Shown here: one piece after another, positions 26,701 to 33,506 of the stretch
How positions within the stretch are numbered: the first letter of the stretch is position 1
Layout: every line of letters begins with the position of its first letter
Origin: Erpetoichthys calabaricus
Taxonomy: Eukaryota; Chordata; Cladistia; Polypteriformes; Polypteridae
NCBI RefSeq assembly: GCF_900747795.2
Contig: NC_041400.2
Location: 107,823,476 to 107,887,475, forward strand
Reading direction: 5' to 3'
DNA: 64,000 nt
Made by a program: the position numbers and the translations under genes
The notes under the pieces: model-generated
What the model was told of the DNA's origin: nothing
The model's input: the letters and a program-made list of their open reading frames with translations, nothing else
Database searches by the model: none

Positions 26701-29700
26701 GGTTGGAGTTTGAGGCCCTGACTGAGTTGGTCTTCTGTTGGCTCACTCACTTCAAGTTTCATTTCTGTTTGGGTGCCATTTAAGGAAAGAAATGGAGCAA
26801 TTCAGAGGAACGATAAAGAAATTCAGGGGAACAAATCTTAAAAAACAAGTCAATTAAAATGAAAGGAATATGAATTAATTAGCAGCAAAAATTGGTCACC
26901 AATTAAGAAAATGGTTAGAATGAAAACCTGCAGCCACATTGGCCATCCAGGACCAGAGTATGAGACCACTAACCTAGTACATTTCTTCCAATTAATGATA
27001 CGTTGTTTGCAGGAACTAGAAAAGTGAAACTTTATTGAATTACTTTTTGTATGCAGCAACAGTATCAAGGGGTTTGTGACAGGTTAACTTAGGTCACCAG
27101 AACTATAGCTTTGTCGAGCTTTCACTGTGACTGTTTTTGTTTTAAATGACAGGGGACCTACCCCAAATGCTAATTTTCTTCAGTATGTTGTTGATTGGGT
27201 TTTTTGTTTTCTGCTCTTCTATTGTTAACTGGTCATATCTCAGTTACAATATACATAGAATATTGTTATGTGAGAGTAGCACACATAATGAGAAAAGTGC
27301 TACCAGGGCAGGTCAGGATCTCTTCTAGCTTGTTCAGAATGGCTCCACCCCAAATTAGACCACCTCTAACAGCAACCTGCAGCCTGCAGGTTGACCATGC
27401 CCAAAATAGGGAAATTGGCTTTTAGAATTCAAATTGCTTTTAATACTCTAAAATGTCAAGGAAGAGAAACCACGAAACCTCCGGCTTGTATAGATAATCC
27501 AGGATAAAGATCTTCATAAACAAAAATATGAATTGACAAAAAAAAGCAAATATATCAAAATGCTCAAAAGAGCAACAAAGAGTGTACTGAGAGACAATCC
27601 ACAGGAAACAAGTCTGCAATTACAATCCAAAAATACCAGATCAGAAAAATATCAGGAAAGTGGAAAATCAACACAATACTTACAAATAAACTCTCACCAG
27701 ACTTCAGTGACTGATACTGAGGCCTGTTCCTTGACAGAAGAAATAGCTAGGGGGAGGTCTTAGCAGCAGTGACATCAACGTGGCTCCACCTCCTGGGGAA
27801 CCATCCACAAAACAGAAGGGCCATAAGAGAACATTGCATTACACATAGTTACTAAACATAAATATAATATTAACAAATATGCGTATATATACAGTCATAT
27901 GAAAAAGTTTGGGAACCCTTTTAATTCTTTGGATTTTTGTTTATCATTGGCTGAGCTTTCAAAGTAGCAACTTCCTTTTAATATATGACATGCCTTATGG
28001 AAACAGTAGTATTTCAGCAGTGACATTAAGTTTATTGGATTAACAGAAAATATGTGATATGCATCATAACAAAATTAGACAGGTGCATAAATTTGGGCAC
28101 CCCAACAGAGATATTACATCAATACTTAGTTGAGCCTCCTTTTGCCAAAATAACAGCCTCTAGACGCCTCCTATAGCCTTTGATGAATGTCTGTATTCTG
28201 GATGAAGGTATTTTTGACCATTCTACCATACAAAATCTCTCCAGTTCAGTTAAATTTGATGGCTGCCAAGCATGGATAGCCTGCTTCAAATCATCCCATA
28301 GATTTTCGATGACATTCAAGTCAGAGGACTGTGACAGCCATTCCAGAACATTGTACTTTTCCGTCTGCATGAATACCTTTGTAGATTTCGAACTGTGTTT
28401 TGTCTTGTTGGAATATCCATCCCCTGCGTAACTTCAACTTTGTGACTGATGCTTGAACATTATCCTTCAGGATTTGTTGATATTGGGTTGAATTCATCCG
28501 ACCCTCGACTTTAACAAGGGCTCCAGTCCCTGAACTAGCCACACAGCCCCACAGCATAATGGAACCTCCACCAAATTTGACAGTAGGTAGCAGGAGTTTT
28601 TCTTGGAATGTGCTGTTCTACTTCCGCCATGCAAATACAGTAATCCCTCCTCCATCGCAGGGGTTGCGTTCCAGAGCCACCCGCGAAATAAGAAAATCCG
28701 CGAAGTAGAAACCATATGTTTATATGGTTATTTTTATATTGTCATGCTTGGGTCACAGATTTGCGCAGAAACACAGGAGGTTGTAGAGAGACAGGAATGT
28801 TATTCAAACACTGCAAACAAACATTTGTCTCTTTTTCAAAAGTTTAAACTGTGCTCCATGACAAGACAGAGATGACAGTTCTGTCTCACAATTAAAAGAA
28901 TGCAAACATATCTTCCTCTTCAAAGGAGTGCATGTCAGGAGCACAGGCTGTCAGAGAGATAGAGAGAAAAGCAAACAAATCAATAGGGCTGTTTGCTTTT
29001 AAGTATGCGAAGCACCGCGGCACAAAGCTGTTGAAGGCGGCAGCTCACACCCCCTCCATCAGGAGCAGAGAGAGAGAGAGAGAGAGAGAGTTTGTTTTTC
29101 AGTCAAAAATCAATACGTGCCCTTCGAGCTTTTAAGTATGCGAAGCACCGTGCAGCATGTCGTTTCAGGAAGCAGCTGCACAAAAGATAGCAACGTGAAG
29201 ATAATCTTTCAGCATTTTTAGACGAGCGTCCGTATCGTCTAGGTGTGCGAACAGCCCCCCTGCTCAATCCCCATACGTCAGGATCAGAGAAAGTCAGCGC
29301 AAGAGAGAGAGAGAGAAAAGTAAGCAATCTAGCTTCTCAGCCATCTGCCAATAGCGTCCCTTGTATGAAATCAACTGGGCAAACCAACTGAGGAAGCATG
29401 TACCAGAAATTAAAAGACCCATTGTCCGCAGAAATCCGCGAAGCAGCAAAAAATCCGCAATATATATTTAAATATGCTTACATATAAAATCCGCGATGGA
29501 GTGAAGCCGCGAAAGGCGAAGCGCGATATAGCGAGGGATCACTGTAACTCAATTTTTGTCTCATCAGTCCAAGCACTTTGTTCCAAAATCAACCTGGCTT
29601 GTCTAAATGAGCATTTGCATACAACAAGTGACTCTGTTTGTGCTGTGAGTACAGAAAGGGCTTCTTTCTCATCACCCTGCCATATAGATGTTCTTTGTGC

Positions 29701-31281
29701 AAATTGTGCTGAATTGTAGAACAATGTACAGATACACCATCTGCAGCAAGATGTTCTTGTAGGTCTTTGGAGGTGATCTGTGGGTTGTCTGTAACCATTC
29801 TCACAATCCTGCGCATATGCCGCTCCTGTATTTTTCTTGGCCTGCCAGACCTGAGTTTAACAGCAGCTGTGCCTGTGGCCTTCTATTTCCTGATTCCATT
29901 CCTTACAGTTGAAACTGACAGTTTAAACCTCTGAAATAGCTTTTAGTAGCCTTCCCCTAAACCATGATACTGAAGAATCTTTGTTTTCAGATCTTTTGAG
30001 AGTTGCTTTGAGGATCCCATGCTGTCACTCTTCAGAGGAGAGTCAAAGGGAAGCACAACTTGCAGTTGACCACCTTAAATACCTTTTCTCATGATTGGAC
30101 AAACCTGTCTATGAAGTTCAAGGCTTAACGAGCTAATCCAACCAATTTGGTGTTGCAAGTAATCACTGGGTTGGCACCCTGCCCGGGATTGGTTCTTGCC
30201 TTGTGCCCTGTGTTGGCTGGGATTGGCTCCAGAACACCCCCGTGACCCTGTGTTCGGATTCAGCAGGTTGGATAATGGATGGATGGAAGTAATCACTGTT
30301 GAGCAGTTACATGCATTCAAATCAGCAAAATTACAAGGGGAGCCAAATTTTTGTACAGCCAGTTTTTCACATTTGATTTAATTTCATACAATTAAATACT
30401 GCTTCACTAAAAATCTTTGTTCGGAAAACACCCCAGTACTCAGATATTCCTAGGAAATGAAAGACATACCACTGTTATCTTTTTTGTTGAAAGTAGTGTA
30501 AATTATTATGCAGTCTGAGAGGGGTTACCAAACTTTTTCATATGACATATATATACGTTAAAATAAACCAAAAAGATAATATAAACCAAAGTCAGGGAAA
30601 AAATTCCTGGGTAAAACATTAACAGACTATATTTTCATGATTTGTTTGTGTTAATCAAATTGAAATTGTTCCACGTACTGTGTGTTTAATGTAGCTTGTA
30701 TGTTCAATTATGGAAGTTATAGCTGGAAACTCTGGCAAGTTCTCTGAGACGAGTGCTATAAAAAAATGAACTGATGCCGCTGGGATAGGGTTTGCACACT
30801 TGCTCCATTTACATGAAGAAGAGAGCTTTAGTGCGACTGTTTAAGTGAGAAGGTGATCTGATAACTCCATTTGATATTAAGTAAAACTGTTCTTGGACAT
30901 TCTCCTGACTTTCAAAATTGAGCTGTGAGTCATGGCTACCAAGGTGCCTATCAAGCGCCTTGAGCATGGGAAAGGTGCTATATAAATAAAATGTATTATT
31001 ATTATTAAGGTGTAAAATATTTTGAGCAGTTTTCTAAATTAATACATGTAATGGTTTATTTTTTCATGCAAGATCATTAGATATATTTCAGAGAACATTA
31101 AAATGGATGACACCAAACATTTAATTAATATGTTGTTTGTTTTCATTTTTAGTCTGTAGTACACACAATTGAACTCCAGGACACGGATGACAGGAATCGA
31201 CCCTTCCAGGACTGTGTTATAATTAACAGCGGCAAAATTGATGTTAAAGAACCATTTGTGGTTGAACTGGATGGTTGGTAG
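2608..31281 (+). CDS. PPIC: Peptidyl-prolyl cis-trans isomerase C (cyclophilin C), full gene, 5 coding exons
   Basis: Encodes an ER/secretory-pathway cyclophilin that catalyses proline cis-trans isomerisation during protein folding and binds cyclosporin A (family knowledge). Five exons (2608-2718, 3239-3352, 13135-13228, 15780-15964, 31153-31281) join in phase to 210 residues, close to human PPIC (212 as I recall). Residues 1 to about 25 form a hydrophobic signal peptide followed by a basic SKKKRGP stretch; the cyclophilin fold covers about 33-203. All active-site residues are present at a constant offset of 32 from cyclophilin A: R87, F92, M93, Q95, F145, W153, H158. The C-terminus (VVELDGW) has no KDEL-type retention signal, which with PPIC-like wording ([12 protein letters not shown]) favours PPIC over PPIB. 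The ATG is the first in frame before the signal peptide. Intron 4 is 15.2 kb and packed with transposons. Splice sites are GT-AG, although the exon 3 donor is weak. Confidence 0.96.
3239..3352 (+). CDS. PPIC: PPIC exon 2
   Basis: 38 codons ([20 protein letters not shown].. to ..FIALGTGE), the first beta strands of the cyclophilin barrel. The acceptor is CTGCAG and the donor is a consensus GTAAGT. Phase 0 at both ends. The 9.8 kb intron 2 follows. Confidence 0.95.
3353..4660 (+). other. PPIC intron 2, first part: nothing recognised
   Basis: AT-rich intronic sequence. The open frames at 3537-3857 and 4443-4643 show no known domain and are probably chance. Nothing else is supported here. Confidence 0.5.
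4666..4825 (+). repeat. Old interspersed repeat common in fish (SINE/LINE 3'-type)
   Basis: The string ATTTATTTATTTGGCCGAGC followed by TTTTATCCAAAGC and later TTGCTCAGGGTCACACAGTG resembles a widely dispersed fish repeat that I recall with the wording 'gcttttatccaaagcgactt'. The copy is diverged and the family is not named with confidence. Confidence 0.45.
5565..5934 (-). mobile_element. Full-length tRNA-derived SINE
   Basis: Reading the minus strand, the head has a pol III box A-like TGGCGCAGTGGGTAGCGC and a box B-like GGTTCGCTTCC. A unique body and an (ATGG)n tail follow. A perfect 12-base target-site duplication, ATAGAACATTAT, flanks it at 5553-5564 and 5935-5946. Intact ends and duplication show a recent, complete insertion into PPIC intron 2. 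Long frames on both strands here (5530-5935) come from the SINE and are not genes. Confidence 0.9.
6470..6670 (+). repeat. Unassigned retroelement-like fragment
   Basis: Purine-rich sequence with GAGCGGAGTAAAGGCGACAG and an AGAGAAGCAGAAGAGAGAG stretch, then CATTAAACGTGTGTGC. The composition recalls the leader part of LTR elements in this window (31880-32050), but no terminal pair or protein was found. Confidence 0.25.
6950..7158 (+). repeat. LINE 3'-end fragment (L2-type tail)
   Basis: The sequence around TTTCTTCCATTTTTTCCCTA and GAGAGTCAAGGCTGGGGGCT, ending in GGGCTATACAAAAATAAA followed by a TTGTA repeat, is a LINE 3' UTR with a short tandem tail. The same type of tail (TTGTATTG / ACAATACAATACAATAC) ends the L2 fragment at 35316. 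Non-coding; 5'-truncated. Confidence 0.5.
7162..7293 (+). mobile_element. 5'-truncated SINE (tail half)
   Basis: Only the 3' half of the young SINE is present: CTGCGGTGGGTTGGCGCCCT through GACCCCCGTGACCCTGTGTT to a GGATGGATGGATG tail. A short duplication (TGTATAA) is visible on both sides. It landed directly at the end of the LINE tail at 6950-7158. Confidence 0.75.
7862..8062 (+). repeat. Old SINE copy
   Basis: TTAGGTGAATTGGTGACTTTA and AAATTGGCCCTATGTGTATG, then 'accttgtgccccttgttact', then a GGATAGAAGGATGAATGG tail follow the order of the young SINE body with heavy divergence. Confidence 0.55.
8340..8470 (+). repeat. Old SINE head fragment, weak
   Basis: GGTGTGGCACAGTGGATTAC recalls the tRNA-like head of the SINE family and is followed by a poorly conserved body. 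The assignment rests on one short match plus position. Confidence 0.3.
9055..9128 (+). repeat. tRNA-like sequence inside the palindromic element
   Basis: TGGCGCAACGG (9064-9074) resembles a box A and GGTTTGATCCC (9108-9118) a box B, 33 bases apart as in a tRNA. Between them CTTGTAA could form a Thr(TGT)-type anticodon loop on a short TGA/TCA stem. The D and acceptor stems are poor, so this is a tRNA-derived SINE head or a tRNA pseudogene, not a working tRNA gene. It falls in about 200 bases that the opposite arm of the palindrome lacks. Confidence 0.5.
10045..10160 (+). repeat. Three-copy tandem repeat, about 47 bp
   Basis: GAGCTATAGCGCGTCTTTATGTG recurs in three tandem copies separated by 'atccaaataaa(t)aacat', the third with GAGCTGTAGC. 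A single inverted counterpart lies in the left arm near 9320-9345 (CATAGACGCGCTATA). The expansion is therefore limited to one arm. Confidence 0.75.
10753..11630 (+). other. PPIC intron 2: nothing recognised
   Basis: AT-rich sequence with short GGATGGATGG-like runs near 11325 but no recognisable element or gene. Confidence 0.5.
11640..11760 (-). repeat. Old SINE tail fragment
   Basis: GACTGGAACCTATCCAGACA, ACACTGGGCACATGGCAGGAA and CAATCCAGTGCAGGTC follow the minus-strand order of the SINE 3' half, much diverged. Confidence 0.5.
11761..13134 (+). other. PPIC intron 2, last part: nothing recognised
   Basis: Ordinary AT-rich intron sequence up to the exon 3 acceptor. No open frame with a domain and no repeat family was recognised. 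Confidence 0.5.
13135..13228 (+). CDS. PPIC: PPIC exon 3
   Basis: 94 bases encode [20 protein letters not shown] then [11 protein letters not shown], carrying active-site R87, F92, M93 and Q95. The acceptor is CTTGCAG. The reading frame requires a phase-1 exit after ACAGGAG, so the donor is the weak GTGTGG at 13229; a better-looking GTAATG lies five bases downstream but would put an immediate stop at the start of exon 4. Phase 1 at this position matches what I know of other cyclophilin B/C genes. Confidence 0.93.
13685..13920 (+). repeat. Old SINE copy
   Basis: 'gtgtttcctctggataccct', CATCCACATCCCAAACACATGG and later 'gcccccagcaactgtgaactg'-like wording follow the SINE body in order on the plus strand. 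Heavily diverged, no duplication visible. Confidence 0.5.
14249..15103. mobile_element. Tigger/pogo-type non-autonomous DNA transposon
   Basis: The inverted ends begin CAGTGGAACCTCAGTTCACG on the left and CAGTGGAACCTCGGTTCACA on the right (minus strand), flanked by TA at 14247-14248 and 15104-15105. This end sequence and TA target are typical of Tigger elements in the Tc1/mariner superfamily. The 855-base body has no transposase; it holds GA/CA-rich runs at about 14425-14600, which produce the spurious Ser/Leu/Cys-rich frames seen there. It lies in PPIC intron 3. Confidence 0.8.
15780..15964 (+). CDS. PPIC: PPIC exon 4
   Basis: 185 bases complete the split glycine and encode [20 protein letters not shown] through GSQFFIT and [12 protein letters not shown] to EGM, including F145, W153 and H158. 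The acceptor is TTCTAG and the donor is GTAAGA. Residue 108 is Met where human PPIC has Val (from memory). Confidence 0.95.
16387..16667 (-). mobile_element. tRNA-derived SINE with internal deletion
   Basis: Both the tRNA-like head (GGCGCAGTGGGTAGTGCTGC on the minus strand) and the ATGG tail are present, and an 11-base duplication ACATTAATAAT flanks it exactly (16376-16386, 16668-16678). About 90 bases of the central body, near 16500, are missing compared with the copy at 5565. It lies in PPIC intron 4. Confidence 0.88.
16680..18000 (+). other. PPIC intron 4: nothing recognised
   Basis: AT-rich sequence. The 138-codon frame at 17244-17660 (minus) is rich in Leu/Ile/Thr with no known domain and is probably chance. 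Confidence 0.45.
18016..18830 (-). repeat. Possible degraded element of unknown class
   Basis: Minus-strand frames at 18016-18405 (129 residues, with [20 protein letters not shown] and an [11 protein letters not shown] stretch) and 18628-18822 lie next to the repeat at 18756-19110. They could be remnants of one element, but I recognise no domain. Host origin is unlikely given the repeat context. Function unknown. Confidence 0.25.
18756..19110 (-). repeat. Interspersed repeat, copy A
   Basis: On the minus strand this reads GTCAGGGAAAAAATCCTGGG through TTGTTTGTGTTAATCAAATTG to CTTGGACATTCTCCTGACTT. A second copy, roughly 90 percent alike by eye, lies inverted 11.5 kb away at 30585-30928. The class is unknown. 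Confidence 0.7.
19111..19960 (+). other. PPIC intron 4: nothing recognised
   Basis: The 89-codon frame at 19113-19382 has no known domain. No terminal repeats were seen. Confidence 0.4.
19963..20115 (+). repeat. hAT-like transposon left-end fragment
   Basis: AGGGCTGCCACAAATGATTA followed by repeated ATTAATCATTAATT-type runs resembles a hAT end family common in fish (recalled form GGGCTGCAACTAACGATTAT). No matching right end was found, so it is a fragment. The following 20.1-21.6 kb shows no recognisable gene. Confidence 0.4.
20116..21600 (+). other. PPIC intron 4: nothing recognised
   Basis: No recognisable gene. A short SINE-like scrap (TTTTGCATGTTCTCCCCATG, near 20925-20946) is present. 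The frames at 20273-20536 and 20617-20853 have no known domain. Confidence 0.4.
22402..22635 (-). pseudogene. Gmr1-like element: RNase H region (fossil)
   Basis: [20 protein letters not shown] and the [20 protein letters not shown] stretch are the typical Ty3/Gypsy RNase H end, followed by TEHTPLQWM. It is the last coding part before the 3' LTR. Confidence 0.8.
22629..23514 (-). pseudogene. Gmr1-like element: reverse transcriptase region (fossil)
   Basis: Shows Ty3-type RT wording: [41 protein letters not shown], and the thumb/connection part with ATYLGY-like [14 protein letters not shown]. Degraded. Confidence 0.8.
23562..24410 (-). pseudogene. Gmr1-like element: integrase region (fossil)
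   Basis: Carries the integrase core end ([20 protein letters not shown] then [20 protein letters not shown]) and the C-terminal chromo/GPY-like part ([22 protein letters not shown]). It lies upstream of the RT region in the element's own direction. Confidence 0.8.
24790..25551 (-). pseudogene. Gmr1-like element: protease region (fossil)
   Basis: Contains a retropepsin-like active-site motif ([11 protein letters not shown]) followed by beta-strand-like sequence. It is the first recognisable part of the pol region, nearest the 5' LTR. Confidence 0.6.
26980..27889 (+). other. PPIC intron 4: nothing recognised
   Basis: No gene or complete element. The section 27480-27760 is A-rich with short frames only. 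Confidence 0.4.
28119..30020 (-). pseudogene. Tc1-like transposase pseudogene
   Basis: It starts at the ATG at 30018-30020 ([20 protein letters not shown]). The paired-type DNA-binding part includes [20 protein letters not shown], and the middle shows [15 protein letters not shown]. The catalytic part continues as [30 protein letters not shown] and [15 protein letters not shown], ending AKGGSTKY. In-frame stops lie in the N-terminal third (after HGLGEGY and after RNGIRK), a 907-base Tigger-type element splits the middle, and frameshifts separate the C-terminal blocks. It is inactive. Confidence 0.85.
28638..29544. mobile_element. Tigger/pogo-type non-autonomous transposon nested in Tc1
   Basis: The ends are CAGTAATCCCTCCTCCATCG (left) and CAGTGATCCCTCGCTATATC (right, minus strand), flanked by TA (28636-28637, 29545-29546). 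Subterminal CCGCGAA motifs recur near both ends. No transposase frame. It holds a GA run at about 29065-29090. The 907-base insertion interrupts the older Tc1 transposase. Confidence 0.8.
30168..30286 (+). mobile_element. 5'-truncated SINE nested in Tc1
   Basis: Carries the tail half of the young SINE (GGGTTGGCACCCTGCCCGGG to GGATGGATGG). An exact 11-base duplication AAGTAATCACT flanks it (30157-30167, 30287-30297). The duplication shows the copy was truncated at insertion rather than later. Confidence 0.85.
30585..30928 (+). repeat. Interspersed repeat, copy B
   Basis: It matches the reverse complement of 18756-19110: AGTCAGGGAAAAAATTCCTG, TTGTTTGTGTTAATCAAATTG, CTTGGACATTCTCCTGACTT. The two copies face each other within PPIC intron 4. 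Confidence 0.7.
30945..31008 (+). repeat. L2-type LINE/SINE 3' tail
   Basis: TATCAAGCGCCTTGAGCATGG, then GGTGCTATATAAATAAAATG and a short TTA repeat, is the classic tail of L2-like retroposons. It ends about 145 bases before the PPIC exon 5 acceptor. Confidence 0.6.
31153..31281 (+). CDS. PPIC: PPIC exon 5 (coding part)
   Basis: 43 codons including the TAG stop at 31279-31281: [20 protein letters not shown] through [12 protein letters not shown] to DGW. The acceptor is TTTTTAG. It lies 15.2 kb from exon 4, across the transposon-rich intron. Confidence 0.95.
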   Translation, partial: SVVHTIELQDTDDRNRPFQDCVIINSGKIDVKEPFVVELDGW

Positions 31282-31324
31282 GATAATATGTGAACTGTTG
31301 CATGGTAAAATGGCCTGAAGCCCC

Positions 31325-31330
31325 AATAAA
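31325..31330 (+). terminator. PPIC: PPIC poly(A) signal
   Basis: A canonical AATAAA lies 44 bases after the stop codon. A second AATAAA cluster at about 31449-31459 could serve a slightly longer 3' UTR. Both lie before the solo LTR at 31599. Confidence 0.6.
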
Positions 31331-31598
31331 CATATAATTAACCTGAAGTAAATAGATGATGTAACAATATGCACAGCTAGATGAGGTTTGTTTACTTTGG
31401 TCAAGTAAGATGTTTCTGCTGTATTCTGCTGTATGACTATTTTCTAAACAAATAAATAAAAAGTTATGTTCTATTTTTCTTTTTTTTCCTTTTTTTGAAT
31501 AGATAAATGTACTCAAAGTACACTATAATTGCAGTTAGGCATTTCAAGTTGTCATTATTCTGGGCAATGATTTATATTGTAGAAAAATGTTTATACTG

Positions 31599-32120
31599 TG
31601 TGACAGGCGGTTAAGGCCATTACCTGGCCGGGACACCAATGGAATGGAAGGACTAGGGGAGAGAGCATCGGTGAAGCAGTACCTCCCCTGGTACGCTAGA
31701 GGGACCCACAGATTTCCACAGGGCTTTGGTACAGCTCTGTTAGGTTCCGTGGGGACTGTCAGGGGGAACTGTAGAACCCAATACTGGACTTCCACCATAC
31801 CTACGAGTGATTCCAGGTAACACTGATGAGCCACCTGGAGCACTCCAAGGAGCGTAATAAAAGGAGCCGCCTCACTACATGTGGGGAGCCAGAGTCGGGA
31901 GGAAGTGGACGAAGCTTGCCAGGAGTGGAGTGGAGGCGGAACAAGGAAGCGAGAAGGAAGAAAGTGTGATATCATTGTGTTGTGCTTGGGAACTGTGACA
32001 ATGTGGGGAACGAGACAAAAGTGTCACCATGGGAATAAATGTGTCTTGTGTGCTGAACTTGGCTTGTGTGTCTACTTTGTCTGGGGGTTTGGGGAGCTGT
32101 ACGCCCCCTGGTGGTCCACA
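31599..32120 (+). mobile_element. Solo LTR of an LTR retrotransposon
   Basis: It begins TGTGACAGGCGG and ends TGGTCCACA, with a 4-base ACTG duplication on both sides (31595-31598, 32121-32124). A TATA-like AATAAAAGGAGCCG near 31856 and an AATAAA near 32034 set the plus orientation. There is no internal coding part, so it is the remnant of recombination between two LTRs. It lies about 320 bases after the PPIC stop codon. Confidence 0.75.
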
Positions 32121-32524
32121 ACTGTATATGGTAATGTTTAACTTTTAATTCCATGTAAACATAAAATAAACTATTTACTAATGGTAAATAGAGTGTACTG
32201 CTGGACAAGGGTTACACATATACTAATCTACAAGATGCTATTTTAATATACAGAATGGTCTTTGCGGTTTCTTTAGAAAATTAGTGTGTTTTAGCATAGA
32301 CATTTAAAAATGCTCTCGGCTGTCACAATTAAGAGTAGGGGAGGCCATCAGAGAGACAGTAAAAAACCAGGCACCTAACAAAATATATTTTTTTGCTTGT
32401 GTACAGCCTAAAAAAACTACCATTTTTAATAGTTAAAAACTTGAAATTACCTGAGAAAAAGAAGTTAGTAAAAATGTGCGTATTACTATAGTATGCTGTT
32501 TGCATATGCAGTTTGAATTGGATT

Positions 32525-32589
32525 TCAGAAATAATACATTTTATTTATGTAGCACCTTTCCCATGCTCAAGGGATATATGTGTGCATAT

Positions 32590-32628
<39 letters not shown>

Positions 32629-32630
32629 TG
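32525..32630 (-). repeat. L2-type tail and TA microsatellite
   Basis: On the minus strand CCTTGAGCATGGGAAAGGTG precedes CTACATAAATAAAATGTATT, an L2-like 3' tail, at about 32529-32573. A (TA)n run of some 26 bases lies at about 32598-32624. Confidence 0.55.
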
Positions 32631-32639
32631 TATACAGTA

Positions 32640-33245
32640 TATGTAGGTGGTATACAGGGTGGACAGGCATCCCAACCGGGAGAAGGGATGGGACCTTACC
32701 TGAATGGCCAAGAGAAAGGAAGGTGCCAGACCCAATATAGACTCCCTGAGTGGATGGACGGACAGAGAAGATTTTTTACCAGGATGGGAGGCCCTGGGCA
32801 AATGGACAAGCATTCTGACCGGACATGGTTCCAGTACCTTCCCTGTACAGAAGAAAAGGGTGAAGGGTGTTTATTCCCCCCAGGAGTTAGATGGAAGCAG
32901 CGCTCCATATCGGTGGCCATTTGGGAACCAGCAGGGAATGCCAGGAGTTGTAGTCCGGCAGCACAGCTTTGCTGGTGTCCGTGGGTGCTGCAAGAGGGTG
33001 CTGAAGGGAGAGCTGCTCCTTGCTATATTGGACTTCTGTATGACCCAGAAGTACTTCCAACAGGCAGCAACCTTGGCACTGGAAGTACTCCCAGATCCTC
33101 AATAAAAGGGACTGCACTCCCTTATCCAGGCGATTTGAAGCTGGAAGGAAGGAAGTGCAACAGAGAGAGGAGAGTTGATTAGAAGAGAGAGATAATTTGT
33201 GCTTGTGTTGCTTTGTGGAGGCACATGTATGTCAATGTCAATTCA
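32640..33245 (+). repeat. Probable LTR-type retroelement fragment
   Basis: A TATA-like CCTCAATAAAAGGGACTGC near 33098 and purine-rich downstream sequence (GAGAGAGGAGAGTTGATTAG) parallel the solo LTR at 31599. Terminal pair and target duplication were not found. The 200-codon frame across it has no known domain and ends within the element. Confidence 0.4.
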
Positions 33246-33249
33246 TATA

Positions 33250-33465
33250 TATATATATTTTGAAATGATACACCTTGACACAACAAAAAGGTTTGGGGGC
33301 TAGTCTGTATACTTGAATTTTGGCTGAAAAAAAGGCAAAATTGAATAATAGGTTTTTACAGATATGAGTCCAAAACAGAACTGAGATAACAGGAGGAATA
33401 TGGCAGTTTTAAAGACAGTCAGGGGAAATGACATCATCAGGAGAGGAACCGGATGTCATTGAGAC
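33250..33465 (-). repeat. LTR fragment related to the Gmr1-like element's LTR
   Basis: GAGTCCAAAACAGAACTG and GGGGAAATGACATCATCAGG correspond in order and spacing to GAGTCCAAAACAGAACTGC and GGAAGTGACATCCTCGGG in the LTR at 26273-26558. It is a diverged, partial LTR of a related family, with no internal part next to it. Confidence 0.5.
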
Positions 33466-33506
33466 CTATATATTTATATATATATTTATACACACACTAT
33501 ACGTAT

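Larger units (their letters stand above)
21610..26971. mobile_element. hAT-like non-autonomous transposon, split by an LTR element
   Basis: The ends are inverted copies of about 100 bases (left CAGTTGTCTCCAACTCTGGT..GTGGCTGCAGGTTTTCATTC; right minus strand TAGTGGTCTCATACTCTGGT..). An exact 8-base duplication ACCTAGTA flanks it (21602-21609, 26972-26979), the length used by hAT transposases. Without the LTR element at 21913-26558 it would be about 0.7 kb with no transposase. The hAT-like insertion is therefore older than the LTR element inside it. Confidence 0.8.
27892..30547 (-). mobile_element. Tc1-type DNA transposon, inactivated, with two nested insertions
   Basis: The ends are inverted: left CAGTCATATGAAAAAGTTTG and right (minus strand) GTCATATGAAAAAGTTTGGT, with TA at the insertion site. 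The minus strand encodes a Tc1-like transposase, and the element contains a Tigger-type element (28638-29544) and a 5'-truncated SINE (30168-30286). Without these it would be about 1.6 kb, the usual Tc1 length. It sits in PPIC intron 4. Confidence 0.85.

Noticed and set aside
32580-33182. 200-codon open frame
   Set aside because: No domain; it starts in a TA microsatellite and runs through an LTR-like fragment with TATA and AATAAA-like signals.
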